11,122 bases of DNA from an uncultured Macromonas sp. (GCA_946481585.1 CAMLOF010000080.1:1-11122), one strand, 5' to 3'. Positions 1 through 6,622 are shown, counted from the first letter of the stretch. Notes: generated by a model not told the origin, from the letters alone. Program-made: numbers and translations.

Positions 1-128
1 TGGCGCAACTCCTCCGGCGACCATTCGTCGTCGTTCTCGTTGTAGCTGATGTCGAAGTGGCTGCGCAGACGCTCCAGCACTTCAGGAAAGATGGCGCGAG
101 CCACCAGGACGCGGGGGCGGTTGCTCAT
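1..128 (-). CDS. D-2-hydroxyacid dehydrogenase, N-terminal fragment
   Basis: This is only the first 42 codons, running off the left edge. The ATG lies at 126-128 on the complement, 3 nt after the stop of the FKBP gene, so it is probably the last visible gene of a nitroreductase-FKBP-dehydrogenase operon. The peptide starts MSNRPRVLVARAIFPEVLER and continues with an acidic turn (NENDDEW) and SPEEL. The short beta strand VLVAR followed by a helix and a D-x-S/xYNEND stretch is how NAD(P)-dependent D-2-hydroxyacid dehydrogenases of the glyoxylate/hydroxypyruvate reductase (GhrB-like, D-glycerate dehydrogenase) group begin. That family reduces 2-oxoacids such as glyoxylate or hydroxypyruvate in the cytoplasm. 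The cofactor-binding GxGxxG segment and the catalytic Arg/Glu/His lie outside the window, so substrate and even subfamily are inference from the N-terminus alone. Confidence 0.65.
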   Translation of the reverse strand, partial: MSNRPRVLVARAIFPEVLERLRSHFDISYNENDDEWSPEELR

Positions 129-131
129 GGG

Positions 132-479
132 TCAGACGGCGAGCAGTTCAACTTCGAAAAGCAAGGTGGCGTTGGGCGGAATCACGCCACCCGCGCCACG
201 CGCACCGTAGCCCAGTTCAGGCGGGATCACCAGGCGGCGCGTGCCACCCACAGCCATGCCCTGCACGCCCTCGTCCCAGCCCTTGATGACATGCCCTGCG
301 CCGAGCGGAAACACGAACGGCTGGCCACGGTCTTTGCTGGAGTCGAATTTGCCGCCCTGCTCACCGTTGTTGTAGAGCCAGCCGGTGTAGTGCACGCTGA
401 CGCGCTGGCCAGCGCGGGCAACGTCGCCGCTGCCGACCACGGTGTCTTCAAATTGCAGGCCGCTGGGGGTGGTATTCAT
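132..479 (-). CDS. FKBP-type peptidyl-prolyl cis-trans isomerase (single domain)
   Basis: A 115-residue single-domain FKBP, close to FKBP12 in size, catalysing cis-trans isomerisation of Xaa-Pro bonds during protein folding. No signal peptide is visible, so it is cytoplasmic. Nearly every FKBP12 active-site residue has a counterpart: Tyr31 (in YTGWL), Phe45-Asp46, Arg51, Phe55, Val64-Ile65 and Trp68 (in [10 protein letters not shown]), Tyr91 (in GYGARG) and Phe108. The start at MNTTPSG is chosen because AAGGA sits 6 nt upstream and the FKBP fold begins directly after; an upstream in-frame extension would overlap the nitroreductase gene. It lies 25 nt downstream of the nitroreductase stop and 3 nt before the dehydrogenase start, so it is probably co-transcribed with both. 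There is no metabolic link I can see between a foldase and its neighbours. Confidence 0.95.
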   Translation of the reverse strand: MNTTPSGLQFEDTVVGSGDVARAGQRVSVHYTGWLYNNGEQGGKFDSSKDRGQPFVFPLGAGHVIKGWDEGVQGMAVGGTRRLVIPPELGYGARGAGGVIPPNATLLFEVELLAV

Positions 480-504
480 GAGGATTCCTTTTGGTGGTTT
501 GTTT

Positions 505-1239
505 TTATTCGAGCCAGGTGGTGAAGTCTTGCACCGGCTCGCGCGGGGTGACGAAGGTGTTGACCTTGTCTGACGGGTCGGCGTAGCCCAGAGCCATGCC
601 GCAGACCAGCATTTCATTGTCGCCCGCGCCCACGTGGGGCAGGATGATGCTGGCGAAATTGTTCCAGGCGGCCTGGGGGCATGTGTCCAGCCCATGTGCG
701 CGTGCAGCCACCATCAGGTTCTGCATGAACATGCCCGTGTCCACGAGCGCGCCGCCGCCCATGATCTTGTCCACGGTGAACATCAGCCCCACGGGCGCGT
801 CGAAGAACTTGAAATTGCGCTGGTGCTGCGCGTGCATCTTGTCCTTGTCGCCCTTGGTAATGCCGAGCAGACCGTACAGACCCCAGCCGTTTTCGCGGCG
901 GCGGTCGATGTAGGGGCTGACCCACTGGCGGGGGTAGTAGTCGTAGGCTTCCTGGTACTGCTCGGCCAGCGCGGGGTTGGCGCGAATGGCGTCGTGCGCG
1001 GCGCAGACCTTTTGCACCAACGCGTCGCGCGAGGCGCCTTGCAGCACGTAGACCTTCCAGGGCTGGGTGTTCGTACCAGAGGGCGCACGGCTGGCCACGC
1101 GCAGCAGGTGCTCCATGGTTTCGCGCGGCACCGGCTTGGGCAGGAAGGCACGAACCGACAGGCGACCTTCGATGGCGGCATCCACACTGGCAGGGTCGGC
1201 CACTGGCGGACGGCTCAGGGCGGGCGGGTTCTGGCTCAT
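505..1239 (-). CDS. Nitroreductase-family FMN oxidoreductase
   Basis: A 244-residue protein of the nitroreductase/NfnB-like superfamily: FMN-dependent, usually homodimeric, using NAD(P)H to reduce nitro compounds, quinones or related electrophiles. The FMN-binding signature is visible near the N-terminus: R26-L-S-V-R30 followed by [10 protein letters not shown] (52-61), the phosphate/isoalloxazine contact region. Later come [16 protein letters not shown] (165-180), the dimer-interface helix, then GMALGYAD (214-221) and TPRE (231-234). An ATG 12 nt upstream (1249-1251) is possible, but GGAG spaced 6 nt before the chosen ATG favours MSQNPP. It heads the minus-strand unit with the FKBP and 2-hydroxyacid dehydrogenase genes. 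The gap before it (1240-1316) holds a perfect 20-bp palindrome next to a CATAAT -10-like hexamer, shared with the dehydrogenase gene at 5784. The substrate cannot be told from sequence. Confidence 0.9.
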   Translation of the reverse strand: MSQNPPALSRPPVADPASVDAAIEGRLSVRAFLPKPVPRETMEHLLRVASRAPSGTNTQPWKVYVLQGASRDALVQKVCAAHDAIRANPALAEQYQEAYDYYPRQWVSPYIDRRRENGWGLYGLLGITKGDKDKMHAQHQRNFKFFDAPVGLMFTVDKIMGGGALVDTGMFMQNLMVAARAHGLDTCPQAAWNNFASIILPHVGAGDNEMLVCGMALGYADPSDKVNTFVTPREPVQDFTTWLE

Positions 1240-1258
1240 TTCTGTCTCCATGCTGATG

Positions 1259-1284
1259 TGACGTTTACGTAAACGTCAATTATG
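1259..1284 (-). promoter_or_regulatory. Palindromic operator plus -10-like hexamer, nitroreductase operon
   Basis: Positions 1259-1278 read TGACGTTTAC then GTAAACGTCA, a perfect 20-bp inverted repeat. On the complement (the direction of the nitroreductase gene) a CATAAT hexamer at 1284-1279 leads straight into the palindrome, so the site would cover the transcription start, as expected for a repressor. From CATAAT through the first 18 bases after it (1284 to 1261) the sequence is identical to 5737-5760 before the HSD10-like gene. I see no convincing -35 upstream. The regulator is not in the window; the form resembles MerR-type LiuR or similar catabolic repressor sites, recalled from memory and not searched. 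Confidence 0.7.
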
Positions 1285-1316
1285 TCGGTATTGCTGCTTC
1301 GCTGCAGAACCAATGG

Positions 1317-1754
1317 TCATTGCAGGGCCTCCAGTGCGCTTCTCAGCTTATCTGGCAAAGGCACGGGCCGCCGCGTCTGCCGATCCACGTACACGTGCAC
1401 GAAATGACCGCTTGCCGCCGTCTGCTCACCTGCGCTGCTGAACAGCCCAACCTCGTAGCGCACGCTGGAACGTCCCATGTGCGCTACCCGCAAGCCAGCG
1501 TGGACTGTGTCGGGGAAAGCCGACGGTGCAAAGTAATTGCACTGCGTTTCAATCACCAGCCCGATCACTTCGCCAGCATGGATGTCCAACGCGCCTTGCT
1601 CAATCAGATAACCGTTGACCGCCGTATCAAACCAGCTGTAATAGACCACGTTGTTCACGTGGCCGTATATGTCGTTGTCCATCCAACGCGTTCCGATGAC
1701 ACGGAACACACGGTAGGTACTGCGCGGCTGTGGTTGAGGGCGGTCGCTACTCAT
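1317..1754 (-). CDS. Acyl-CoA thioesterase, 4HBT (hotdog) family
   Basis: A 145-residue hotdog-fold protein of the 4-hydroxybenzoyl-CoA thioesterase / YbgC-like group, which hydrolyses acyl-CoA thioesters in the cytoplasm. The diagnostic N-terminal motif is present: [21 protein letters not shown] (residues 23 on), where an Asp of the D26-N-D28 pair is the expected catalytic carboxylate and GHVNN begins the central hotdog helix. The beta core follows, with strand-like stretches such as [23 protein letters not shown]. The start at MSSDRP is preferred over a longer form (from 1808) because its ATG overlaps the TGA of the upstream deacetylase gene as ATGA, a classic translational coupling; a separate ribosome site (GGGCGG) is poor. 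Two-gene operon with the deacetylase. The acyl chain preferred is unknown. Confidence 0.9.
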   Translation of the reverse strand: MSSDRPQPQPRSTYRVFRVIGTRWMDNDIYGHVNNVVYYSWFDTAVNGYLIEQGALDIHAGEVIGLVIETQCNYFAPSAFPDTVHAGLRVAHMGRSSVRYEVGLFSSAGEQTAASGHFVHVYVDRQTRRPVPLPDKLRSALEALQ

Positions 1755-2722
1755 GCCGCCCGATTGTGCCAGCCCCCTGCCGCGCGCCATGCCTGCCAGC
1801 GCTGCCAATGTGACACTGCCACACGGAAGGTGTTGACCTGCACGCGCACGGTGGTGGAGATATCGTGTCCGTAACCACCAGCCATGGACATGGCTACGGG
1901 TATGCGGCGCTGCCAGGCCCAGTCGAACACGCGCCGGTCGCGGGCCTCCATGCCATCGTCGGTCAGCTTGAGTCGGCCGAGGCGGTCACCCTCGTGCGGG
2001 TCAGCGCCCGCGAGGTAGATGATCAACCCGGGATCAAAACGACGCTCCAACTCGCCCAGCCCCTGTTCCAGCGCCTCCAGGTACTGGTCATCGCTGCAGC
2101 CATCAGGCAGCTCAATGTCGCAATCGCTGGGTTCCTTGCGAAACGGAAAATTGCGGGCGCCGTGCAAGGAAAGCGTGAAAACCGTGTCGTCGTCCTTGAA
2201 GATGCTGGCCGTTCCGTTGCCTTGGTGAACATCCAGGTCAATGACCGCCACATGCAGGGGACGCTGCCTGTTGGTGTGCCCCTGGCGCGCCCACTCCGCC
2301 TGCATGAGCCTGGCCGCCACGGCAGTGTCGTTGAACACGCAAAAACCGCTGCCTTTGTTGGCGTAGGAATGGTGCGTGCCACCGGCCAGGTTGGCGGCAA
2401 CACCTTCGCCAGCCAGAGCAACCCGGCAGGCTTGCACCGTGGCCCCAACGGAACGGCGTGCCCGCTCTGCCATGGCTGGTGTCCAGGGAAATCCAATCTC
2501 GCGTTGCTCGGCAGGCGTCAGGCCGCCGTTGGCAACCGCCTCAATGTATCGAGGGGTGTGCACGAGCGCCAACTCCCCGTCGGTGGCGGCCTGTGCCTGT
2601 CCCATGCGAATCTGCGGCAAGGTTTCGGCCAGCCGCTCCCGCAGCAGCGAATACTTGGCCATGGGGAAACGGTGCCCCTGAGGCAAGGGAAGAACAAAAT
2701 GGTCGGCGTAGAAACTTTGCAC
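1751..2722 (-). CDS. Histone deacetylase-superfamily Zn deacetylase
   Basis: A 323-residue zinc-dependent deacetylase of the class II/IV HDAC-like superfamily (relatives of AcuC and acetylpolyamine amidohydrolases). Catalytic elements in order: H117-H118 in GGTHHSY, zinc ligands D164 and H166 in DLDVHQGNG, zinc ligand D241 in [11 protein letters not shown], and the transition-state Tyr284 in AGGYGHD. In bacteria such enzymes deacetylate small N-acetyl amines or lysine side chains; the substrate here is unknown. The start is set at GTG (complement of 2720-2722), giving [20 protein letters not shown], because family members begin with this [10 protein letters not shown] strand and the in-frame residues upstream (46 codons to an ATG at 2860) look non-coding and cross the phasin promoter. 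No good Shine-Dalgarno is visible. The stop overlaps the thioesterase start. Divergent from the phasin gene. Confidence 0.9.
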   Translation of the reverse strand: MQSFYADHFVLPLPQGHRFPMAKYSLLRERLAETLPQIRMGQAQAATDGELALVHTPRYIEAVANGGLTPAEQREIGFPWTPAMAERARRSVGATVQACRVALAGEGVAANLAGGTHHSYANKGSGFCVFNDTAVAARLMQAEWARQGHTNRQRPLHVAVIDLDVHQGNGTASIFKDDDTVFTLSLHGARNFPFRKEPSDCDIELPDGCSDDQYLEALEQGLGELERRFDPGLIIYLAGADPHEGDRLGRLKLTDDGMEARDRRVFDWAWQRRIPVAMSMAGGYGHDISTTVRVQVNTFRVAVSHWQRWQAWRAAGGWHNRAA

Positions 2723-2753
2723 ACGAACATTCTGCACGGGGTGAACAGAACAT

Positions 2754-2774
2754 TTTTGCTGCGACGCAACAAAA
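2754..2774. promoter_or_regulatory. 21-bp TGC-rich inverted repeat upstream of phasin promoter
   Basis: TTTTGCTGCG, a central A, then CGCAACAAAA: ten-base arms with one mismatched pair (C2759/A2769). It ends 4 bp before the phasin -35 element and lies in the deacetylase 5' flank. TGC-rich sites near phasin promoters are bound by the PHA-responsive repressor PhaR in Ralstonia and Paracoccus, so this is a candidate PhaR operator. The assignment is inference from form and position. Confidence 0.45.
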
Positions 2775-2778
2775 CCCC

Positions 2779-2806
2779 TTGCAATTCGGTGAGTGATGCC
2801 TATAAT
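2779..2806 (+). promoter_or_regulatory. Sigma-70 promoter of the phasin gene
   Basis: TTGCAA (2779-2784), a 16-bp spacer and a perfect TATAAT (2801-2806). Transcription would start near 2813 and leave a leader of about 90 nt. The -35 hexamer is its own reverse complement, so the same bases could in principle be read leftward toward the deacetylase, but no matching -10 is evident on that strand. Confidence 0.8.
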
Positions 2807-2816
2807 TGAAGTCATG

Positions 2817-2830
2817 TTGCAGCGCAGCAA
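2817..2830. promoter_or_regulatory. TTGC-GCAA inverted repeat at the phasin transcription start
   Basis: TTGCAGCGCAGCAA is an imperfect 14-bp inverted repeat (one A-A mismatch) just downstream of the predicted start. Its TTGC/GCAA arms echo the TTGCTGCG and CGCAACAA arms of the repeat at 2754-2774, giving two similar sites bracketing the promoter. A repressor such as PhaR, released by PHA granules, is the likely ligand. Inferred from family knowledge. Confidence 0.4.
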
Positions 2831-2904
2831 ATGAGCAAGAACAAAGACTTGCATCGACATGCGGCCCTCAACATCCCTTCGACCCTTGCATTTGGAGTAT
2901 GACG

Positions 2905-3447
2905 ATGCTGACCGCTGAGCAACTGCTTGCCGCCCAGAAAGCCAACATGGAAACCCTGTTCGGTCTGACCCAGAAGGCCTTCGAAGGTGTTGAGCGTCTG
3001 GTGGACCTCAACGTGCAGGCCACCAAGGCCGCGCTGACCGAATCCGCCACCAATGCACAGGCATTGATGAGCGTTAAAGACGCACAGGAACTGATTGCCC
3101 TGCAGGCGTCTTTGATGCAACCCCTGGCTGAGAAAACTGCCGCCTACAGCCGCCAGCTGTACGAGATTGCCTCTGGCACCGGCGCTGAATTCGCCAAAGC
3201 TGCTGAAGGCCAGGCCAGCGACGCCCAGCAAAAATTCATGGCTGTTGTTGACAACGTTGCCAAGAACGCCCCCGCCGGCTCTGAAGCTGCTGTGGCCGTG
3301 ATGAAGAATGCCGTGGCCGCTGCCACTACCGCCATGGAATCGGTGCAAAAGGCCGTCAAGCAGGCCAATGAAATCGCCGAAAGCAATTTCCACGCGGTGG
3401 CCGCCAGCGCCACCCAGGCTGCAAAGCCCGCAGCCAAGAAGCGCTGA
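2905..3447 (+). CDS. phaP: Phasin family protein (PHA granule-associated)
   Basis: A 180-residue phasin of the PhaP type common in Burkholderiales. Phasins coat polyhydroxyalkanoate granules, limiting their size and shielding the cytoplasm. The N-terminal [20 protein letters not shown], then [19 protein letters not shown] and [34 protein letters not shown], is the typical phasin pattern of Ala/Gln-rich amphipathic helices without cysteine. The tail ends in an [13 protein letters not shown] basic stretch, as in many betaproteobacterial phasins. Two ATGs are close: 2899 and 2905. GGAG at 2894-2897 sits 7 nt before 2905 but only 1 nt before 2899, so 2905 is chosen. It is monocistronic, with its own strong promoter (TTGCAA/TATAAT), two candidate PhaR-type repeats and a terminator at 3507-3537. 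No PHA synthase gene is in the window. Confidence 0.93.
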   Translation: MLTAEQLLAAQKANMETLFGLTQKAFEGVERLVDLNVQATKAALTESATNAQALMSVKDAQELIALQASLMQPLAEKTAAYSRQLYEIASGTGAEFAKAAEGQASDAQQKFMAVVDNVAKNAPAGSEAAVAVMKNAVAAATTAMESVQKAVKQANEIAESNFHAVAASATQAAKPAAKKR

Positions 3448-3506
3448 GAGTTTCTTTTTCGGTTGTCTCCTCGGGTCTCTTCGAAGTCGGATTCAGGGAC
3501 CCTTTC

Positions 3507-3537
3507 AAGGCCTCCCCTCTGGGTGAGGCCTTTTTTT
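3507..3537 (+). terminator. Rho-independent terminator of the phasin gene
   Basis: AAGGCCTC (3507-3514) pairs with GAGGCCTT (3525-3532). Inner CCC (3515-3517) can pair with GGG (3521-3523) beside a bulged T, and the hairpin runs into a T tract reaching 3537. It lies 60 nt after the phasin stop and 15 nt before the end of the convergent patatin gene. A weaker GGGTC/GACCC pairing (3473-3477/3498-3502) precedes it. Confidence 0.9.
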
Positions 3538-3552
3538 ATGCCCGCCTGTTGT

Positions 3553-4515
3553 TCAAAGGCTGCGCGCGGCCAGTTCCGGACGACGCAAGGCCTGCAATTG
3601 CTCACGCAGTCTGGGCAACATGGCCTGCATGGCTTCCCGCCCTGCCACCATGGAGCGCTGACGTGAGGCGAAGTCGGCGCTGCCAACCCCTTGAAGCGCG
3701 GGGCGCACCACCACGTCAGCCCCGGACAGCACGTACTTGTTGATACTCTGACCCATGATGGCGAAGGTCTGCAAGACGACGCGGAATGCATCGGTTGTGG
3801 CCTGCCCGTCTGGCGCGCTGGAAATATCCACCGCGATCACCAGCTCGGCGCCCATCTGGCGCGCCTGCTCAACGGGCACGGGGGCCACCAGACCGCCATC
3901 CACATAATCCTTCCCAGAAATTTGCACAGGGGTGAAAACGCCGGGCACCGCGCTGGACGCCCTGACCGCTGCACCGGTGTCACCCCGTTGGAACAACACC
4001 CCTTTTCCCGTTCCCAGTTCGGTAGCCACGATGCCCAGAGGCATCGACATTTCGTGCAACTGTTTGCCTTGCACTTGCCGGTTGACGTAGCGCGCCAGCG
4101 CCTCCCCCCGCAACAAGCCCCGGTTGAACAGCGGAAGCGTCCAGTCTGCAATGGCGGCCTCTTCCATTTGTAGTGCGGCCTGCTCGAGCTCGGCGGCACT
4201 CTTGCCACTTGCGTACAGCGCCGCCACAAGGCTGCCCGCAGACGTACCCACCACCATGTCAGGCTTGATGCCGTTTTGTTCGAGCACCTGGATCACGCCG
4301 ACATGCGCGAAACCGCGAGCCGCGCCGCCCCCCAGAGCCAAACCCACACGGGGAGCGCGCAGCTTGGGCGGCACAGGAACGGGTTCAGGCGTGGCGGGCT
4401 TGCCCGCATTCGATGGGCCTAGTGTGCCGCAACCCGTCAAGGCCGCGGCGCCAAGCATTGCAACGGCCAGCAGGCCGCGCCGCGTCACGAGCGGGTGGTG
4501 AAATTTCTCAGACAT
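3553..4515 (-). CDS. Patatin-like phospholipase lipoprotein
   Basis: A 320-residue patatin-family serine hydrolase with an export signal. The N-terminus has TRRGLLAVAMLGAAALTGC: a twin-Arg followed by a hydrophobic core and a lipobox with Cys29, so it is probably a lipoprotein, possibly Tat-exported given the RRG. A Pro-rich linker (about 37-53) follows. The patatin motifs are complete: GGGAARG (62-68, oxyanion hole), nucleophile Ser92 in GTSAG, and Asp206 in DGG, forming the Ser-Asp dyad. It should hydrolyse acyl esters of phospholipids or other lipids at the cell envelope. The ATG at 4515 is chosen over a TTG four codons upstream; GAAG about 8 nt before it is a weak ribosome site. It is convergent with the phasin gene and divergent from the iron-binding protein gene. 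Specific substrate unknown. Confidence 0.92.
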   Translation of the reverse strand: MSEKFHHPLVTRRGLLAVAMLGAAALTGCGTLGPSNAGKPATPEPVPVPPKLRAPRVGLALGGGAARGFAHVGVIQVLEQNGIKPDMVVGTSAGSLVAALYASGKSAAELEQAALQMEEAAIADWTLPLFNRGLLRGEALARYVNRQVQGKQLHEMSMPLGIVATELGTGKGVLFQRGDTGAAVRASSAVPGVFTPVQISGKDYVDGGLVAPVPVEQARQMGAELVIAVDISSAPDGQATTDAFRVVLQTFAIMGQSINKYVLSGADVVVRPALQGVGSADFASRQRSMVAGREAMQAMLPRLREQLQALRRPELAARSL

Positions 4516-4525
4516 ACTATTCTTC

Positions 4526-4544
4526 AATAAGAATGATTTGCGTT
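4526..4544. promoter_or_regulatory. Candidate Fur box between patatin and iron-binding protein genes
   Basis: AATAAGAATGATTTGCGTT resembles beta/gamma-proteobacterial Fur sites: the AATAAG and AATGAT hexamers fit the NATWAT repeat and the AAGAATGATT core is typical. The right half is poor. It sits about 10 bp upstream of a TATAAG -10-like hexamer (4553-4558), where bound Fur would block transcription of the downstream Fe(III)-binding protein. The site also lies next to the patatin start. Judged by eye only. Confidence 0.45.
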
Positions 4545-4614
4545 TGTGTTACTATAAGCCTTGACGGTCATGACGTTGGCCGCCGAAGCACGAAAGACCC
4601 TCATCCATACACCC

Positions 4615-5670
4615 ATGATGAACTTCAAGACCACCCTGACCCGTATGCTCGCCGTGGCCGCAGCCTGTGGCGCCGCTTTTTCCGTCCAGGCACAGGACAA
4701 GGTTCTGAACCTCTACTCGGCGCGGCACTACCAGACCGACGAGGTGATGTACGAAACCTTCACCAAAACCACGGGCATCAAGATCAACCGCGTGGACGCA
4801 GACGATGCCGGTATTGTGGCGCGTCTGCGCGCTGAGGGTGCCGCGTCTCCGGCGGATGTGATCATGCTGGTGGACGCTGCGCGCATGGCTTCTGCAGACA
4901 GCCAGGGCCTGTTCCGCCCCATCAAGTCTGCCAAGCTGGACGCCGCGATTCCCGCGAACCTGCGCGCCACTGCCACGGCCGACGGCGTGACATGGACCGG
5001 TTTCTCCACCCGTGCCCGCGTGATCGTGTACGACCCGCTGCGTGTGAAAGCCGCTGACGTGGCGACCTACGAGCAACTGGCCGACCCCAAACTGAAAGGT
5101 CTGGTGTGCACCCGTTCGGGCTCGCACCCCTACAACCTGTCTCTGTTTGCCACCGTGGTGGACCGCCTGGGCGACCAAAAAGGCGAAGCCTGGCTCAAGG
5201 GCCTGGTGGACAACATGGCACGCTCCCCCAAGGGTGGCGACACCGACCAGATCACAGCCGTGGCATCTGGTGAATGCGGTGTGGCGTTGAGCAACACCTA
5301 CTACATCGCCCGATTGGTGAAGTCCGACAAACCCGCAGACCGCGCCGTGATGGAACGCGTTCGCGTGGTGTTCCCGAACCAGGGCACCACCGGCACGCAC
5401 GTCAACATTGCTGGCGCCGCAGTGGCCAAGCACGCAAAGAACATTGACAACGCTGTCCAGTTCATGGAATTCCTGGCCAGCCCGTTTGCTCAGGAGTACT
5501 TTGCCAACGGTAACAACGAATTCCCTGCAGCCAAGGGTGTGAAAGTTGAAAACGCAGCTCTCAAGTCCATTGGCGGAGACAACTTCAAGGCCGAGAACAT
5601 TCCCCTGGGCGTGGTGGCCAAGAACATGACCAAGGTGCAGCAGATGCTGGACCGCGTCGGCTTCAAGTGA
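4615..5670 (+). CDS. Fe(III) ABC transporter periplasmic binding protein
   Basis: A 351-residue extracellular solute-binding protein of the FbpA/FutA type. A Sec signal (MMNFKTTLTRMLAVAAACGA, cleavage probable after VQA, residue 26) sends it to the periplasm. The mature chain begins with LNLYSARHY, where Tyr34, His38 and Tyr39 match the iron-binding loop. Further tyrosines expected at the metal site are Tyr139 (VIVYDP) and the pair Tyr229-Tyr230 (SNTYYIARL). It should bind ferric iron and deliver it to an inner-membrane FbpB/FbpC-type permease and ATPase. ATGATG offers starts at 4615 and 4618; neither has a clear Shine-Dalgarno, and a TTG/ATG extension upstream lacks signal-peptide character. 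No permease or ATPase gene adjoins it; it is closed by a terminator. A Fur-like site lies upstream, agreeing with iron control. Confidence 0.93.
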   Translation: MMNFKTTLTRMLAVAAACGAAFSVQAQDKVLNLYSARHYQTDEVMYETFTKTTGIKINRVDADDAGIVARLRAEGAASPADVIMLVDAARMASADSQGLFRPIKSAKLDAAIPANLRATATADGVTWTGFSTRARVIVYDPLRVKAADVATYEQLADPKLKGLVCTRSGSHPYNLSLFATVVDRLGDQKGEAWLKGLVDNMARSPKGGDTDQITAVASGECGVALSNTYYIARLVKSDKPADRAVMERVRVVFPNQGTTGTHVNIAGAAVAKHAKNIDNAVQFMEFLASPFAQEYFANGNNEFPAAKGVKVENAALKSIGGDNFKAENIPLGVVAKNMTKVQQMLDRVGFK

Positions 5671-5706
5671 CCCCGACTGCCGGAACCCCCACCGGCATAC
5701 TTGACA

Positions 5707-5732
5707 GCCCGCTCACTGAGCGGGCTTTTTTT
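5707..5732 (+). terminator. Rho-independent terminator after iron-binding protein gene
   Basis: GCCCGCTC (5707-5714) pairs perfectly with GAGCGGGC (5718-5725) around a 3-nt ACT loop, followed by seven T (5726-5732). It begins 37 nt after the stop codon. The CATAAT hexamer of the next gene's control region begins only 4 nt after the T tract, so any -35 for that promoter would lie within this hairpin. Confidence 0.95.
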
Positions 5733-5736
5733 GCGC

Positions 5737-5763
5737 CATAATTGACGTTTACGTAAACGTAAA
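5737..5763 (+). promoter_or_regulatory. Palindromic operator plus -10-like hexamer, HSD10-like gene
   Basis: CATAAT (5737-5742) runs into a palindrome centred between 5752 and 5753. The inner 16 bp (5745-5760, ACGTTTAC/GTAAACGT) are perfect, and the symmetry extends to 5742-5763 with one mismatch. Positions 5737-5760 are identical to the site before the nitroreductase gene. The operator would cover the transcription start and ends 8 bp before AGGAG (5772-5776), the ribosome site of the dehydrogenase. This layout fits repression. Confidence 0.75.
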
Positions 5764-5783
5764 CAAATCACAGGAGTGGACAG

Positions 5784-6542
5784 ATGGAGATTGCAGGCAA
5801 GGTATTCGTGGTGACTGGCGGCGCATCTGGTTTGGGCGAAGGCACTGCGCGCATGCTGGCAGCAAACGGCGCAACGGTCGTCATTGCAGACATGCAGGCC
5901 GAAAAAGGCGAAGCCGTTGCCAAGGAAATTGGCGGCGCGTTCGTCAAGTGCGATGTAAGCAGCGAAGCCGACGGGCAAGCGGTGATTGCCAAGGCAACCT
6001 CCCTGGGCAAATTGATGGGCCTGGTGAACTGCGCGGGCATCGCCCCTGCTGAAAAGACTGTCGGCAAGAACGGCCCCCACGCCTTGGCCACTTACACCAA
6101 GACGATCACGGTGAACCTGGTGGGCACCTTCAACATGATCCGTCTGGCCGCCGATGCCATGTGCAAGAACGAGCCAGAGCCTACCGGTGAACGCGGCGTG
6201 CTGATCTCCACGGCATCCGTGGCGGCATACGACGGCCAGATTGGCCAGGCGGCCTATGCCGCGTCCAAAGGGGGGGTGGTGGGCATGACACTGCCTATCG
6301 CCCGTGATCTGGCGCGCAACGGCATCCGCAACATGACCATCGCCCCTGGTATTTTTGGCACCCCCATGCTGTTTGGCATGCCGCAGGAGGTACAGGACGC
6401 GCTGGCCGCTGGCGTGCCCTTCCCCTCGCGCCTGGGTACACCGCAAGACTACGCCAAGCTGGTCAAGCACATCGTGGAAAACGACATGCTCAATGGCGAG
6501 GTGATCCGCCTGGATGGTGCCATCCGACTCGCGCCGCGTTGA
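5784..6542 (+). CDS. Short-chain 3-hydroxyacyl-CoA dehydrogenase, HSD10-like
   Basis: A 252-residue classical SDR closely resembling human HSD17B10 (type 2 3-hydroxyacyl-CoA dehydrogenase). The NAD-binding glycine motif TGGASGLG (11-18), NCAG (82-85), Asn111, Ser145 in [10 protein letters not shown], and Tyr158/Lys162 in YAASK form the complete cofactor site and catalytic tetrad. HSD10-like stretches such as [36 protein letters not shown] and [12 protein letters not shown] are nearly letter-for-letter. It should oxidise short or branched 3-hydroxyacyl-CoA, for example 2-methyl-3-hydroxybutyryl-CoA in isoleucine breakdown, or act in beta-oxidation, in the cytoplasm. AGGAG lies 7 nt before the ATG. 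It appears monocistronic, between two terminators, and is controlled by the operator at 5737-5763. The exact substrate is inference. Confidence 0.95.
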   Translation: MEIAGKVFVVTGGASGLGEGTARMLAANGATVVIADMQAEKGEAVAKEIGGAFVKCDVSSEADGQAVIAKATSLGKLMGLVNCAGIAPAEKTVGKNGPHALATYTKTITVNLVGTFNMIRLAADAMCKNEPEPTGERGVLISTASVAAYDGQIGQAAYAASKGGVVGMTLPIARDLARNGIRNMTIAPGIFGTPMLFGMPQEVQDALAAGVPFPSRLGTPQDYAKLVKHIVENDMLNGEVIRLDGAIRLAPR

Positions 6543-6585
6543 TCCATGCCTGAGCGCGCAGGGCGCTACCCGCTTTATCCTGTAT

Positions 6586-6618
6586 AAACAGGCATCCCAC
6601 CACAGGATGCCTGTTTTT
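6586..6618 (+). terminator. Strong terminator hairpin just before the GGDEF gene
   Basis: AAACAGGCATCC (6586-6597) pairs perfectly with GGATGCCTGTTT (6605-6616) around a 7-nt loop, followed by a T run to 6618. It lies 43 nt after the dehydrogenase stop and would end that transcript. It also ends only about 5 nt before the ATG at 6623, occupying the place of the cyclase ribosome-binding site. An alternative helix, ATCCTGT (6577-6583) with ACAGGAT (6602-6608), would destroy it, so a regulatory role is possible. Confidence 0.85.
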
Positions 6619-6622
6619 CGTC

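Noticed and set aside
2814..2834. Tiny ORF MLQRSK in the phasin leader, starting at about +1
   Set aside because: Six codons, no ribosome site and overlapping an inverted repeat. It is more likely operator sequence than a leader peptide.
5701..5706. Perfect TTGACA as a -35 for the HSD10-like gene
   Set aside because: It is 30 bp from the CATAAT hexamer, too far for a sigma-70 promoter, and upstream of the terminator stem.
5742..5772. TTGACG at the left edge of the operator as a -35 with the palindrome in the spacer, as in MerR activation
   Set aside because: No -10-like hexamer occurs 17-19 bp downstream in either copy, and transcription would begin at or past the ribosome site. CATAAT before the palindrome is the better reading.
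5490..6470. Minus-strand open frame opposite the HSD10-like gene
   Set aside because: It runs through a strong terminator, the operator and a certain gene; the translation looks random.
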